Shown: positions 25,501 to 35,621, counted from the first letter of the stretch. The stretch is DNA of 64,000 nt from Mesostigma viride (GCA_009746045.1 RPFO01000175.1:2975634-3039633), one strand, 5' to 3'. Notes: generated by a model from the letters alone, not told the origin. Numbers and translations: made by a program.

Positions 25501-28500
25501 AACTCGGCGCCTTCCCGCCACGAGTGCCCGTTGCCCTGCCCAGCGGGCCCTGGCTGAGGCGTCTCCAGCGCAGATGCAGCACCGGAGGCCGCCCCTGAGG
25601 CATCCTCGCGTGCAGTGGAGGCTTTTCCATAGTCGCTGGTGCTTGCGTCCGTAGCGGCGTTCACGCGGTTGTGGTGGTGGTACCAAAGGCACTCGCTGTG
25701 TGTGTGTGTGTGTGCGTGTGTGTGTGCGTGTGTGTGTGCGTGTGTGTGTGTGTGTGTGTGCGTGTGTGTGTGTGTGTGCGTATGTGTGTGTGTGTGTGTG
25801 CGTGTGTGTGTGTTATTGTGGTGTGGGCCTGGTGCCGAAGACAGCGAACCGGCGAATCACAGGGCAGGAGTGGGATGAGCAGGCAGATGTACAGGCAAGA
25901 AGCCATCACGCATCCGTTTATAATAAAAAAGCAGCTGAGCGGGCATGTGAAGGCGCAAGCCAAGGCTAGAAAGGCAGAACATTGGGCAGATGACCGGGCA
26001 GAATTGTCTGGGAGACGCAAGGCTTCAGAGACAAGACACGGTGAGGCCGTGATAGTGCAGCCACCTTGCGGCAATAGCAGCGCTGCAGCGAGAAAAGAGC
26101 GGCAATAGGGCCGCTATTGGGCTGCAATAGGGCCGCAGTGAGGATGCAATAGGGCCGCAGTGAGGCTGCAATAGGGCCCCAGTGAGGCTGCAATAGGGCC
26201 GCAGTGAAGCTGCAATGGGGCCGCAGTGAGGCTGCAATAGGGCAAGAAAAGGACCAAAGGAAGTCCACAAAACAGGCCCAAACAACACCAAGCAACACCT
26301 TAATGTGATATTATTATTCGTTCGTTTGGCTTTTTGTGGTTGGCCTTGGCCGTGAGGCATCGCACAAACCATGCACTTGAACACACAAGGTACTGCATGA
26401 TCCGCTGCGAACCGGATGCGCTCCCGCAGACTCATGTAGCGCAGGCAGCACGGCACTTTCCACCGGATGCGCTCCCGCAGACTCATGTAGCGCAGGCAGC
26501 ACGGCACTTTCTACCGGATGCGCTCCCGCAGACTCATGTAGCGCAGGCAGCACAGCACTTTCCACCGGATGCGCTCCCGCAGACTCATGTAGCGCAGGCA
26601 GCACGGCACTTTCTACCGGATGCGCTCCCGCAGACTCATGTAGCGCAGGCAGCACGGCACTTTCTACCGGATGCGCTCCCGCAGACTCATGTAGCGCAGG
26701 CAGCACAGCACTTTCCACCGGATGCGCTCCCGCAGACTCATGTAGCGCAGGCAGCACGGCACTTTCCACCGGATGCGCTCCCGCAGACTCATGTAGCGCA
26801 GGCAGCACGGCACTTTCCACCGGATGCGCTCCCGCAGACTCATGTAGCGCAGGCAGCACGGCACTTTCTACCGGATGCGCTCCCGCAGACTCATGTAGCG
26901 CAGGCAGCACGGCACTTTCTACCGGATGCGCTCCCGCAGACTCATGTAGCGCAGGCAGCACAGCACTTTCCACCGGATGCGCTCCCGCAGACTCATGTAG
27001 CGCAGGCAGCACGGCACTTTCGACCGGATGCGCTCCCGCAGACTCATGTAGCGCAGGCAGCACGGCACTTTCCACCGGATGCGCTCCCGCAGACTCATGT
27101 AGCGCAGGCAGCACGGCACTTTCTACCGGATGCGCTCCCGCAGACTCATGTAGCGCAGGCAGCAAAGCACTTTCCACCGGATGCGCTCCCGCAGACTCAT
27201 GTAGCGCAGGCAGCACAGCACTTTCCACCGGATGCGCTCCCGCAGACTCATGTAGCGCAGGCAGCAAAGCACTTTCCACCGGATGCGCTCCCGCAGACTC
27301 ATGTAGCGCAGGCAGCAAAGCACTTTCCACCGGATGCGCTCCCGCAGACTCATGTAGCGCAGGCAGCACGGCACTTTCCACCGGATGCGCTCCCGCAGAC
27401 TCATGTAGCGCAGGCAGCACGGCACTTTCCACCGGATGCGCTCCCGCAAAACCGAGTTGAGAAAGGTAGGTATCACAAACCATGCACCTGAACGCGTCCT
27501 ACCTTATGCGCTCCAGCAGACCGTCCGGCGTCAGCGAGGACATCTTCAGGCACACGTGCGTGATGCTGTCGGCGGGTGCGTGCGCCAGCGCATAGTCCAG
27601 CGCACCCAGCAGGGTCTCCAGGTTGGCGTCGCACGCGCGGTCGTCCGACGCATCCTCCACGCTGGCGCGTTCGTGGGGGGGGTGGGGGTGGGATCATGGG
27701 AACCGCGGGGATGAGGGTCTTACAAGTTTGGAAACAATATTTATTTACCTATTATTTCTGAGATGATGTTATTTATTAATAGTAACATATGTTAGTAACA
27801 TACTAGTTTAGTAAGACTTGCCTTCGCTGGGGGCATTGGCTGGCACGTTCGTGGGGGCCGTGGGAACCAATGCAGGGAGTCTTGTGAGCCGCACACATGT
27901 TTCATTCAATTCTTTAAAACACATCGAGGAGGCCAGGGAACCCGAGGCTGTGCCTAATCGTTTAGTACCATGTGTCTAATCCTTAAATACCATGTGCCTA
28001 ATCCCTCAATACCATGAGCGTAATCCTTCAATATCATGTGCCTAATCCTTCAATACCATGCGCTTCACCCTTCAATACCATGTGGCTAATCCGGCAGTAC
28101 CATGTGCCTAATCCGTAAATACCATGTGACTAAGCAGACGGTAACATGTGACAGTGTGCCGCCATGGGCGGGCCTCAGCTGGCAAGTCGTGCGAAACCTG
28201 AGAGCAGGACGTGTAAGCTGCCTAATGAACCGACACATGTTAGGGGCAGAATGGAGCCCGGTAACGACCCATGCTGACCCGCTCTTGAATAAACGTCGTG
28301 GGGGCCAGCATTCAACAGGCATTAGTCGATTCATGAATCAGCGTCGCGGGGAGCATGGGTGCCACCGTGGAAAACATCAGAGGCTTTTGAACTTTTCCGC
28401 AGGACATCGATGTCTTTATGCAAAAACTCTCCGTTGTGGGCAGCATCGGGCCCACAGGGGAAGCTCGTTTACTCCCGTTCGTCGTGATTGTTATATATGC

Positions 28501-29776
28501 AAGCCCAAGTTGGGGGGCACGGCTGAAATGTAGTGGGGATGACACGGTTGGGTTGGGTTGGGTTGGGTTGGGTTGGGTCGGGTCGGGTCGGGTCGGGTCG
28601 GTGGGGTGGGTTGGGTTGGGTTGGGTTGGGTTGGGTTGGGTTGGGTTGGGTTGGGTTGGGTTGGGTTGGGTTGGGTTGGGTTGGGTTGGGTTGGGCTGGG
28701 TTGGGTTGGGTTGGGTTGGGTTGGGTTGGGTTGGGTTGGGGTCGTGTGGGGTGAGGTTGGGTGGCATTCGGGGTGAGGAGACCTGACGTGTGATCCGACA
28801 GTTTTTGTACAAGTCTCGCGGTAATGTACAGCTCGTCAGATCATATTATCATTGTGAATATTATTTCTGAAGGCATATTGTAGTATGCGCTTTGCTTGTT
28901 CAAGTAAGGCTGCCAGTTGCGACTGCAATGTGGCAGCATATGCCCACAATCAACTCAAACATGCGTTCATAGGGCCTTACCCGTTTGGCCATCTGCATTG
29001 ATACTTTATGTCTGGCGCTGGCGGGCCATCAATGCACGCATCAAGGAGTGAGAGGAATATATAGGACCTTGATAACATAACTCTAAGGACCGATATGTCC
29101 TACGCTTGTTATGGCGCCATCAGACAGGGTCACAAACCTATAATCCAGAATTCCACGAAGACCCAGCTGTTTTAGACGTTGAAGGGTCTCCGTCGCTTCG
29201 GCTGCGTCGCTACCTGCGAAATTCAGCAATAGTAACGGAAGGTATAACTTTAGGAACCATGAAAACATGCACAGCTTTTAATAGACAGTATTGCGGTCAT
29301 AGCTGTAAATCGCGAGATTCTTAGTGACTCCATCGCTATGATAAGTAAGAACACCATATCTGACCTGCGCAGAAGTGCCGGAAGGACGTCGCCCGGAGGG
29401 CAGCAATTGCAATGCCGCGATACTGGCTTTCCAACATCCGCTGCGTAGTCCACAGTCCATATTCCACGATCCATTGGGGAAGGGTAAGGATGGACTGATA
29501 CACATAGTCTCGTATCAATTCTCCGCTGCCCACTTCGGCGAATGGTCTGGCACTCTCTCGGCCGGAAGTCGTCTCGGGTGTGTTGCGACTTGTGGAGAAT
29601 GTGCGTTGTCCAAAGGTGCAGCAGCCACTCTTGTCCTGGCTTGAAAGGTCATGCCCAAGAACCATTCCGCACTTACTCATTAAGCTACATGCAACAGGTT
29701 CAACCACCGAAAATTTTAATGGCTTGCATGTGGCACGTCCAGTCAGGAAGGCTGCACCCCACAACGCGCGCAACAT
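16573..29776 (-). CDS. ProDH: Proline dehydrogenase (mitochondrial, plant-type), 12 exons
   Basis: FAD enzyme that oxidises proline to pyrroline-5-carboxylate in mitochondria. Inferred exons in gene order: 29776-29365, 29213-29138, 27661-27503, 25695-25463, 24997-24840, 23663-23586, 22610-22520, 20965-20817, 19550-19481, 19197-19142, 17873-17786, 16667-16573. All junctions are GT-AG and the phases agree, giving 1665 bases (554 codons plus stop), close to plant enzymes. The N-terminus ([18 protein letters not shown]) looks like a transit peptide. Family landmarks in order: [106 protein letters not shown] and [15 protein letters not shown], with the paired arginines that bind the substrate carboxylate in this family. 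Exon 4 is a low-complexity linker. The C-terminus is short and runs into a minisatellite; a donor (GTGGGT) there could instead lead to another exon. Confidence 0.93.
18325..18390. repeat. 12-bp tandem repeat (ATCATGGTCACT)
   Basis: About five imperfect units inside the last large proline dehydrogenase introns. Confidence 0.8.
18530..18725. repeat. About 45-bp tandem repeat, 5 copies
   Basis: Each unit contains CCTCGTATACTA, a TACTACTAGTAGTA-like palindrome and ATTCAAATAACCT. It is intronic. Confidence 0.85.
19404..19446 (-). repeat. Echo of proline dehydrogenase exon 9 3' edge
   Basis: On the minus strand, ATCGCCATCGCCACCAAGGG plus TACAGTGGTAGT closely repeats the true exon end and donor, ATCGCCACCAAAG|GTACAG at 19481, only about 60 bases downstream in the gene. 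Confidence 0.8.
20686..20812. repeat. Tandem duplication, about 62 bp, next to an exon donor
   Basis: Two imperfect copies starting ACTCATTGCCTATTAGAAA. The second copy ends beside the donor of the exon at 20817-20965. Confidence 0.8.
21472..21984. repeat. 30-bp minisatellite, about 17 copies
   Basis: The unit contains TACGGGACGTCTTCTAAAAC and CCATACAGTG, with minor variants (CACACAG, TACTGGACG). It lies in the proline dehydrogenase intron between the exons at 22520 and 20965. Open frames through it ([20 protein letters not shown]) are repeat artefacts. Confidence 0.97.
22003..22171. repeat. Tandem duplication, about 76 bp
   Basis: ATGATCCAAGCATCCGTCAC through GGCTCTTGCTACTGACAAAC occurs twice almost exactly, the second copy starting at about 22093. 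Confidence 0.9.
22768..22998 (-). repeat. Echoes of proline dehydrogenase exon 7 5' edge
   Basis: The true exon start (plus-strand GTCCTTGCGGTACGCCTGCG at about 22595-22614) recurs as GTCCTTGCGGAACGCCTGCA near 22775 and as a weaker copy (TTCCTTGCCATACGCCGACA) near 22980, both upstream in the intron. Confidence 0.7.
24420..24775 (-). repeat. Three decayed echoes of proline dehydrogenase exon 5 3' edge
   Basis: The real exon end (minus GAGCTGCAGGTCATGGTGGA then GATGCGTCCATACAG, donor at 24840) is followed in the intron by three degraded copies, near 24727-24775, 24545-24590 and 24420-24465. The nearest still reads [13 protein letters not shown], then a stop where the glutamine was, directly before GTGAGC. 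Confidence 0.75.
25697..25815. repeat. (TG)n microsatellite
   Basis: About 55 TG units interrupted by CG and TA. On the gene strand this is (CA)n ending in the CAG acceptor of the exon at 25463-25695, so the microsatellite directly forms the 3' splice site context. Confidence 0.95.
26095..26245. repeat. About 30-bp tandem repeat, 5 copies
   Basis: Alternating GCAATAGGGCCGCAGTGAGG units with small changes, intronic in proline dehydrogenase. Confidence 0.85.
26412..27448. repeat. 51-bp minisatellite, 20 copies plus 17 bp
   Basis: The unit begins CCGGATGCGCTCCCGCAGAC and contains CATGTAGCGCAGGCAGCAC. 26412-27431 is exactly 20 x 51. Copies vary at a few sites (CACGG, CACAG or CAAAG; TTCCAC or TTCTAC). 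All frames open through it (17-residue periods) are artefacts of the period. It starts about 55 bases downstream of the proline dehydrogenase exon-3 donor. On the gene strand each unit contains GTCTGCGGGAGCGCATCCGG, 16 of 20 identical to the exon end GTCTGCTGGAGCGCATAAGG counting from the same phase. Confidence 0.97.
27965..28140. repeat. About 22-27-bp tandem repeat, 7-8 copies
   Basis: Repeated phrases AATACCATGTGCCTAATCC with variants, in proline dehydrogenase intron 2. Confidence 0.85.
28548..28742. repeat. (GGGTT)n array
   Basis: About 38 units of GGTTG/GGGTT with a short GGGTC variant block near 28575-28610 and a GGGCT variant near 28692. It is intronic. It resembles a telomere-like repeat but lies inside a gene. 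Confidence 0.95.
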
Positions 29777-30110
29777 TCCCCGTAGATTTAACAGACCTAG
29801 TAATTATCACTACGAAATCCAACCGGACTGCTCGACGCGAAATTTCTTAGAGCGGTGTCTCGCTCAGAAATCCCTGCCTGGATAACGTTCCCAAACGGTA
29901 GGCGTCTGCAGACTTGTATTTTTGGGACGTCTTCGTTACACCCCTGGACTGACTGGCAAGCATCCCGTCATGATTGTAGTCGGTAGCGCACTCCATTTCT
30001 CCCGATCTTTTTCGAGACTGCGTGGCAGCTTTCCCTTAGATGCAAGTCGTGTCAGCGCTCACGTGCGCGGCTGACGTGTTGCGGTCAGCTGTGGTGATAT
30101 CAAACAAGTC
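29777..30110. promoter_or_regulatory. Upstream region of proline dehydrogenase
   Basis: First few hundred bases 5' of the inferred start codon at 29776. No clear TATA box is seen on the minus strand. The region is inferred from position only. Confidence 0.3.
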
Positions 30111-30114
30111 GTGC

Positions 30115-30265
30115 ACCTACACCAATCAATTTTCTGCACCGCCATAGCCTCGAATTTGCATACACGTCAATATTTTACATCCACGTTTCGTCCCATTTTA
30201 CTGGGTACCCCCTGTACTTTGGTACTTCATACCTCCCTGTACACTTGTCCAAATATAGTGATGTC
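30115..30265. repeat. Dispersed repeat, copy 2 (partner 4790-4935)
   Basis: The same block as at 4790-4935: TTTTCTGCACCGCCATAGCC through CCAAATATAGTGATGT. Confidence 0.7.
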
Positions 30266-30269
30266 CGGT

Positions 30270-31470
30270 TGCGTTCAGTTGCGCCCGAAGCGGCTGTACT
30301 GCTGGCAGCAAGAGACATCTCCCAGTAGAAAACACGGACACAAGCCCGCCAAAAAGCACCGCCGTGGACCGGCTGGCAAGGAATTGATGAAGCTCAGTGC
30401 GGCCGCATGCTTTTAACTTTTACACATGGTGCAGCCAATGGCGATCACGGCAGGGATGTAGAGTTGGATACAACACAAAATCTTGATGCCTTCCCTGTGC
30501 CTGCAGCACGGGCACTTTCTGGCGTGTTGCCAAATAAGGCTCTGGCTGTTTGCCATCTCCACCGGCAAGAAAAATTTGACGTTAAATTGTCCACCGTGGC
30601 AACTGGCAAGTGCTCCGGCCTGCTGCACAGCTGCCCCGCGCTTTCCAAGTCTGATCCTGGTCTGATACAAGATTCAACTCATTCAAGTCGATGTAAATTC
30701 GATAGTTGCAGATTTTCCAGATGCAATTGTAGTAGCTTGCTGTAATCAGGAAGTACATTTGTTGAGGTCATTCCATTTATTGTCATCTGGCGCTCCCACC
30801 TCGAACATGAATATGCACTAGTCCCGTCCTTATCAAAGTCTTCGGGCCCGGGAAAATTAGATCGGTGAGGCACACTTGAGCGGTTTGGTATCGAATATAC
30901 CGGGCCTGCAATGTGGATGGACCCGTCGGCTTTTATCTGCTTTTGATGAAAATCGCGGCTTTTGATGGGCTAGCCGCAGCACCCTTGGCAAGGCCAGCCT
31001 GGTTCTGACTTTCTGAGTTCTGAGTCCTGTCTGAGTACATATCTGTTTGCGTCGTTTGGGAGAATCGCCGCGCCCACGCAGCAGAGAATCTTTACAGTAC
31101 TGCACAGCTCCCCGCGCGCCAACCGACGACCCTGGACCCGATCACCCTGGACCAGATTCCACGAACGGTAGCGGGGGCATTCATGGAATCTAGGACCGGG
31201 CGTGCTTGGCTCAGCCGGAATGTAGAACGAGCAGGCGTATCTCGCGGTGTCCATTGGTGACACGGCTGACACTCACACGCCGAACAAAGTTTGTTCAACA
31301 CGCGATGTCCACGGTCATCGAGAAGGCCTGCGTCGGCGCCTTTCCCTGCCTTAAAGTACGCAGCGCGATGCCGTCCCCTCGAGACCGTGCATGCCTTCTT
31401 CTGGCAGCGCCCCCCCGCTCTGGCGCTCGTCAACACCCGACTGGAATGGGCACCCTCATAAACGACAGTA
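30270..31470. other. No gene recognised
   Basis: The minus frames at 30413-30670 and 31092-31480 have cysteine-containing, somewhat protein-like stretches (KCPCCRHREGIKILCC; CQKKACTVSRG) but no family I can name. They could be exon remnants. Confidence 0.3.
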
Positions 31471-31473
31471 CTT

Positions 31474-32940
31474 ACAACGTGCATTCCGGAAAACGACGAC
31501 CTGGCCATGGCGGCTTGCGCCCTCGCATGGCATTTACGTTTTCGGTCGAATTTTCTGACCAAACTTAGGATACTGATTTTATACGTCCTAAAGATGATAC
31601 AGGCCAATTTTTGGTTCGCGGGAATGCCATTTGATAGGTGTCGGCAGCGTTCTCGCTGGAAGAAACTGCGAACAGGCCGGACGATAGAAACGTTGACAGC
31701 AATACCTTTCTGGCGTATTTTAAAGGATATATTGGTTTCTTTTTAATTTTTATGATACATAGTAGTCGTAAACGTGCAAGGGTGGCCAGACATCGCCGAA
31801 TCCAGCGACCATGCTGCACAACTTTGGCGTGCCGAAATGCGCCATTTTGCGGCCACCGCCTGGGCCAAGGTAACGCCATCCATGCCTGGTAAAGCTTAAG
31901 CATCGTTTTCTTATCGATGTTTGACGTTTATACATACGTTCTAGCTTGTGTAGCACATTCTTTTTGCATTATTCATTCTCTTTCTTGACCCTGGCCTGGC
32001 CCCTTTCTAAAACACCCTCCCTAGATGCCTCCCTCAGTCAGTTGACCTGCCACAGGGTGATGGTGATAAGTTTTAGAGGCTGTATGGGTTTGAATACCTC
32101 CATATATCTTTGTTATACATTTCCCATACACATATTGCATGATTGTGAGGCAGTTGGCTGGTCTCTGTGGCATCATCAAGCACGTAACTGGTGAGTAAAA
32201 GCTTCCCATTGACAGCATGTGCCACCAGGTGTGCTGGCCATCACCTGGCAAGCTATAGCATCTTAGGCCTAGTTTATCCTTGCTAGGGCAGGCTGAAATA
32301 GGCTCAACGTCACTAGTTTGTTGGTGGCTGCCTCCTATAATGTATGCCTTGCGTAGGGTATCCGTACCACGTTACCTACGTGCATGGACAAGGTGGCACC
32401 TGCACATAGGTGCCATGTAAGGGCAGTGTGATGATGCAGTTATGTTTCCCCATCACTGTGGAAGGGAAATGTATTGTGTGGCATGGTTGGGGGCCATATT
32501 AGTAGGTATTAGTAGGTAGTATGCCCACCCCTACCCCCTTGGTTGCTTTTTACCAACGGTACCCCTATGGGCTGTACTGGGTGTTACTGCTTGTACACCC
32601 ACCCAAATGATGACCCCAATGGCTCAAACTGTTCAGCAACTAATTGTTTACCATCCCTGAAGTGGTAGGTGCCTAGCTCTTACAACATAATTCAAAATGC
32701 ACATTCTACCAAAAATGAAAACGCTCGTCTTGACCCCCCTGACTTTGTCGGCAGTTATATATGGCCTACACTGCATATATGCGAGGTTGTGATATACCAA
32801 CCCGAAGGGCAACTCATGGACATGCTTGTTGGCCCCCAAGGACAGCCATTGGATATGGGTAGGTTGGATGGCATCTGGGTTGCAAAATTGTGAAGTTACG
32901 GCCGATTTATCGGCAGTATTTATGCCCATTTATTGGTTAA
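31474..32940. mobile_element. TTAA-element relic (5'-truncated copy)
   Basis: Collinear and highly similar over about 1.46 kb with 45370-46833. The right end reads GCCCATTTATTGG then TTAA, a mutated form of the CCATTTAGGGG-TTAA terminus seen in the intact copy. The left terminus is missing. No transposase frame is conserved. Confidence 0.8.
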
Positions 32941-33103
32941 ATATACGGTCCCAGCGTCCTCCATTTAGGCGTTTTCGCAGGCATCAGGACAGCCATCTCG
33001 GCACATGTGTGGTTTACAAGAGGCCGGTGTTCAGCACAACCAAACCGGTCGGTCTACATCCACGAGCGTGTGACAGGCCAACACAACATGCGCGACGCGC
33101 CAG

Positions 33104-33553
33104 CTACGGCTCGATCGCCGCCTCCGCCAGGCAGGCGATCTCGTTGGGCCTGTCGAATAGCTGGATGTCCAGCCAGTGGGGCCCCTCGTCGGTGGGCACG
33201 GTCATGGCGTCGTCATCCCACCCATCATAGAAAAGCTTCACTGCTCGGCAGTGCGCTTTCGGTTTGCGCTCGTGGGGGTTGTACGAATTGTCCAGCAGCG
33301 CCGTCACGTACGACAGCAGCACGGCCTGTCGCTGCTCGTCGCTGGCATCGGTCCCCCCGTGGACGAGTTCCCCCCCGGAGCTGCGGTACGAGTGGGGGTT
33401 GTATCTGATGACCAGCAGCGGCAGCCCCTCGCACGACTGTCCGAGGTTGAACAGCCGCACGAGCTCGCAGTACTGGTCGTACGAGCGGTGCTGGTGCTCG
33501 TCGACCTCGACGATGACGACGTGGGCGCCATCCGTGTATATGATGAAATCCGG
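33104..33553 (-). CDS. Last exon of a PD-(D/E)XK-like nuclease-family protein
   Basis: The minus frame opens at a CAG acceptor and runs 149 codons to a stop. It begins PDFIIYTDGAHVVIVEVDEH, then QHRSYDQYCELVRLF and LPLLVIRYNPHSYR. A PD followed about 15 residues later by a V(V/I)(V/L)E.DE.QH strand, with an RYNP motif downstream, resembles a restriction-nuclease-like family found in algae and large DNA viruses. The fold assignment is from memory of the motif and no activity is proven. Upstream coding sequence is not found; the exon begins exactly where a 234-bp repeat ends, so the gene is either spliced across that repeat or truncated by it. Confidence 0.6.
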   Translation of the reverse strand, partial: PDFIIYTDGAHVVIVEVDEHQHRSYDQYCELVRLFNLGQSCEGLPLLVIRYNPHSYRSSGGELVHGGTDASDEQRQAVLLSYVTALLDNSYNPHERKPKAHCRAVKLFYDGWDDDAMTVPTDEGPHWLDIQLFDRPNEIACLAEAAIEP

Positions 33554-33786
33554 CTGTGACAGGAACTGGTGATACCTAGTCGCGGAATGTCAGAGATCCT
33601 TAACGCTGCCTGCAGCAAGGATGCAAGGTAGCGGTAAGCAGAGCTCTGGCAAGGTAGCGGTGCACTGTGCGAAGCCGATGGGCGATGCCTTAGGGCACGA
33701 TGGAAATGAGGTTACATAAAGCTATGGCCTAAGGCAGGTCAAGGCAGTTCTTTGCTGACGCACCGTGGTTGTCACTTGGAGTGAGC
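33553..33786. repeat. 234-bp dispersed repeat, copy 1 (partner 43567-43800)
   Basis: Matches 43567-43800 in the same orientation, with three substitutions seen by eye in 234 bases. GTGACA near one end and TGTCAC near the other form a short inverted repeat. On the minus strand its edge supplies the CAG acceptor of the nuclease exon. Confidence 0.9.
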
Positions 33787-34189
33787 CCTAAACTCATGAC
33801 CAGGCAAGCATCCACAGGGGGCCGCTTTCACCGCCCAGTATATTCCAGAAAAAATCATCACAGATCCTCTGGCAACGGACGTTCACACGGCAAACCCGAA
33901 GGACCATGAAGATGGCGTCCTGCACAACAGTGTGACGACAACAGAAACTCGTCGGCCACACCCACGCCTTCCACGAACAGCAAACTGATTTCACTAGGCA
34001 CCCAATACGTCAAGCAAAGAAGCACGATAACATAATACCTAAATCTAAAACGACATTCCATTTCCAGGTCGCTAGCTATCGCAGCAGGCCATAGCGCCCC
34101 GAACCTCTCCCACGCACGTGACTACCCACCGACGTCCAGCCAGATCAGAAACAATTCAAAGGTACGCATCGAAATGGAACATTGAACGC

Positions 34190-34197
34190 TATAAAAG
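34190..34197 (+). promoter_or_regulatory. TATA box upstream of the unknown ORF at 34504
   Basis: TATAAAAG lies about 310 bases before ATG 34504 (and only about 10 bases before ATG 34200). Confidence 0.45.
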
Positions 34198-34199
34198 CA

Positions 34200-35621
34200 A
34201 TGCCCACGCATTGTCCATCCCCAATTTTCCAGGCAGCGTTGACCGCCATCCCCAGCCAGCAGGAAATTAAATTAAGTGCTGTCGCAGCATGTCGCCCCCT
34301 CACCCCCTCGCAGTCCTGGTTTTGCACGTTCGATTGCTTGGGCGCGTCCAGGCGGTCCAGCACCGCGTACTACCCACTTGAAAATCCTCCCAAGTCATTT
34401 TTTCCCAGCTTGGTAAGTACGGAATGGGGCAGAAATTCGTCCAGCAAGAATCATACTAAATCGCTAAATCGTATTATTGTTTTCGTGATTTCCTGCCATT
34501 TCATGTCTGGCGCATCGTCTACGGGCCATCCAGCCGCGGGAGACGAAGGTCAGAGCTCGCAAGAAGCTCCTTTTTACCCATACCGGCAGCCAGCAAGTGC
34601 GCCTACGTTTGTGCAGGCGGCATACATTGCGAGAGGGCTTGCCGACGAGGGTTGGGTCGCAGTTTCGGGGGGGGGCAACCGGGCGGCTGCAGCGGATCCT
34701 ATAGTGCAAAGGGCCCGCGTGACAAGCGCGCCAGGGGAAGCTGGGCGGGTGGCCATTGAAGAACTGGTGCGGCTACGCGACGCGTTGGCTATCACAGCTA
34801 GCGGCGTTGAGGTGGCGTATCAGGGGGGTCATATTACGCCAGCAAGCCTTGACCTTGCGAGAGAAGCGTGTAGCCAGATTGTGGCTATAGCCTTGGGAAG
34901 CACGCGCCTTTTTAACCACTGGGTGGCTACGGCGGTGCTGGGCGAGGGAATTCCAGAGACAGACGAGATCCGGGAAGCGAGGAGACGTGAGGAGATCAAT
35001 CCGTGGGTATCGGCTGAAGTGTTTTCGCAAACTGTTGAGAATTTAGTTGCTGTGCTTTTGCAAGAGGCAAGGGGGCAGGCAGACAGGTTTGTGATCACCA
35101 CCAACCCACCTGGAATCTTCACATTTTTGGATACTCCTCGACGCGCGAGGGCGGCATCGGCACCAGGTCTGTCGGTAACGATTGAGGCCGGGGCTGCGAG
35201 GTCGCCAGATAACATCTTCCATACCTACACTGATCGCCCGAGGGGGATAGTGGTGAGGACAGCGCAGCAGATCCGCGAGGCTGAGCAGGGCTCAGAGCTA
35301 AACCTTCCTAGGGATTCAGTGCACGAATACGATCGGGCGGGGCGAGGTGAGCAGAACCAGCTCGCTAACGGAAACACGCGGTGGGTGAGGAACCAGCAGT
35401 GGTTCCGGAATCCTAGTGAGCCCAGGGTCGCTGTGGAACGTCAACAAGACAGCCAGCGACCGGTAGGGTGCGTCTACGGTGTCTTCAACGCGGACTTGGC
35501 AGTCGCGCGTCGTCCTGTTACACCGGTTGCAGAACCTGCGGGCGTGAGAGAGCAGCAGGAGCGTGAGTCCAAACAAGCCAGGCTGAGCCAGGAGGCCGAG
35601 CCAGGTGGGGAGGCTTCGTGA
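34200..35621 (+). CDS. Unrecognised protein, possibly a mobile-element structural protein
   Basis: An uninterrupted frame. ATG 34504 gives 372 residues (MSGASSTGHPAAGDEGQ...). ATG 34200 would add about 100, but a strong donor-like GTAAGT at 34413 and a TATA box at 34190 suggest the 5' part is leader or a first exon. The middle is alanine-rich and helical (AIEELVRLRDALAITASG; NPWVSAEVFSQTVENLVAVL) and the tail is Q/R-rich (REQQERESKQARL). No catalytic motif, signal peptide or membrane segment is seen. Its place beside retroelement DNA suggests a capsid-like role, but that is a guess. Confidence 0.45.
   Translation: MPTHCPSPIFQAALTAIPSQQEIKLSAVAACRPLTPSQSWFCTFDCLGASRRSSTAYYPLENPPKSFFPSLVSTEWGRNSSSKNHTKSLNRIIVFVISCHFMSGASSTGHPAAGDEGQSSQEAPFYPYRQPASAPTFVQAAYIARGLADEGWVAVSGGGNRAAAADPIVQRARVTSAPGEAGRVAIEELVRLRDALAITASGVEVAYQGGHITPASLDLAREACSQIVAIALGSTRLFNHWVATAVLGEGIPETDEIREARRREEINPWVSAEVFSQTVENLVAVLLQEARGQADRFVITTNPPGIFTFLDTPRRARAASAPGLSVTIEAGAARSPDNIFHTYTDRPRGIVVRTAQQIREAEQGSELNLPRDSVHEYDRAGRGEQNQLANGNTRWVRNQQWFRNPSEPRVAVERQQDSQRPVGCVYGVFNADLAVARRPVTPVAEPAGVREQQERESKQARLSQEAEPGGEAS

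Noticed and set aside
15519-27448. CRISPR array
   Set aside because: The repeats are contiguous tandem units without unique spacers, no cas genes are present, and the context is eukaryotic.
26314-27491. 389- and 385-codon frames through the 51-bp array
   Set aside because: Same cause (51 = 3 x 17). It lies in a proline dehydrogenase intron.
28548-28742. Telomere
   Set aside because: GGGTT repeats resemble telomeric DNA but sit inside an intron with coding exons on both sides. They have variant units and no chromosome end.
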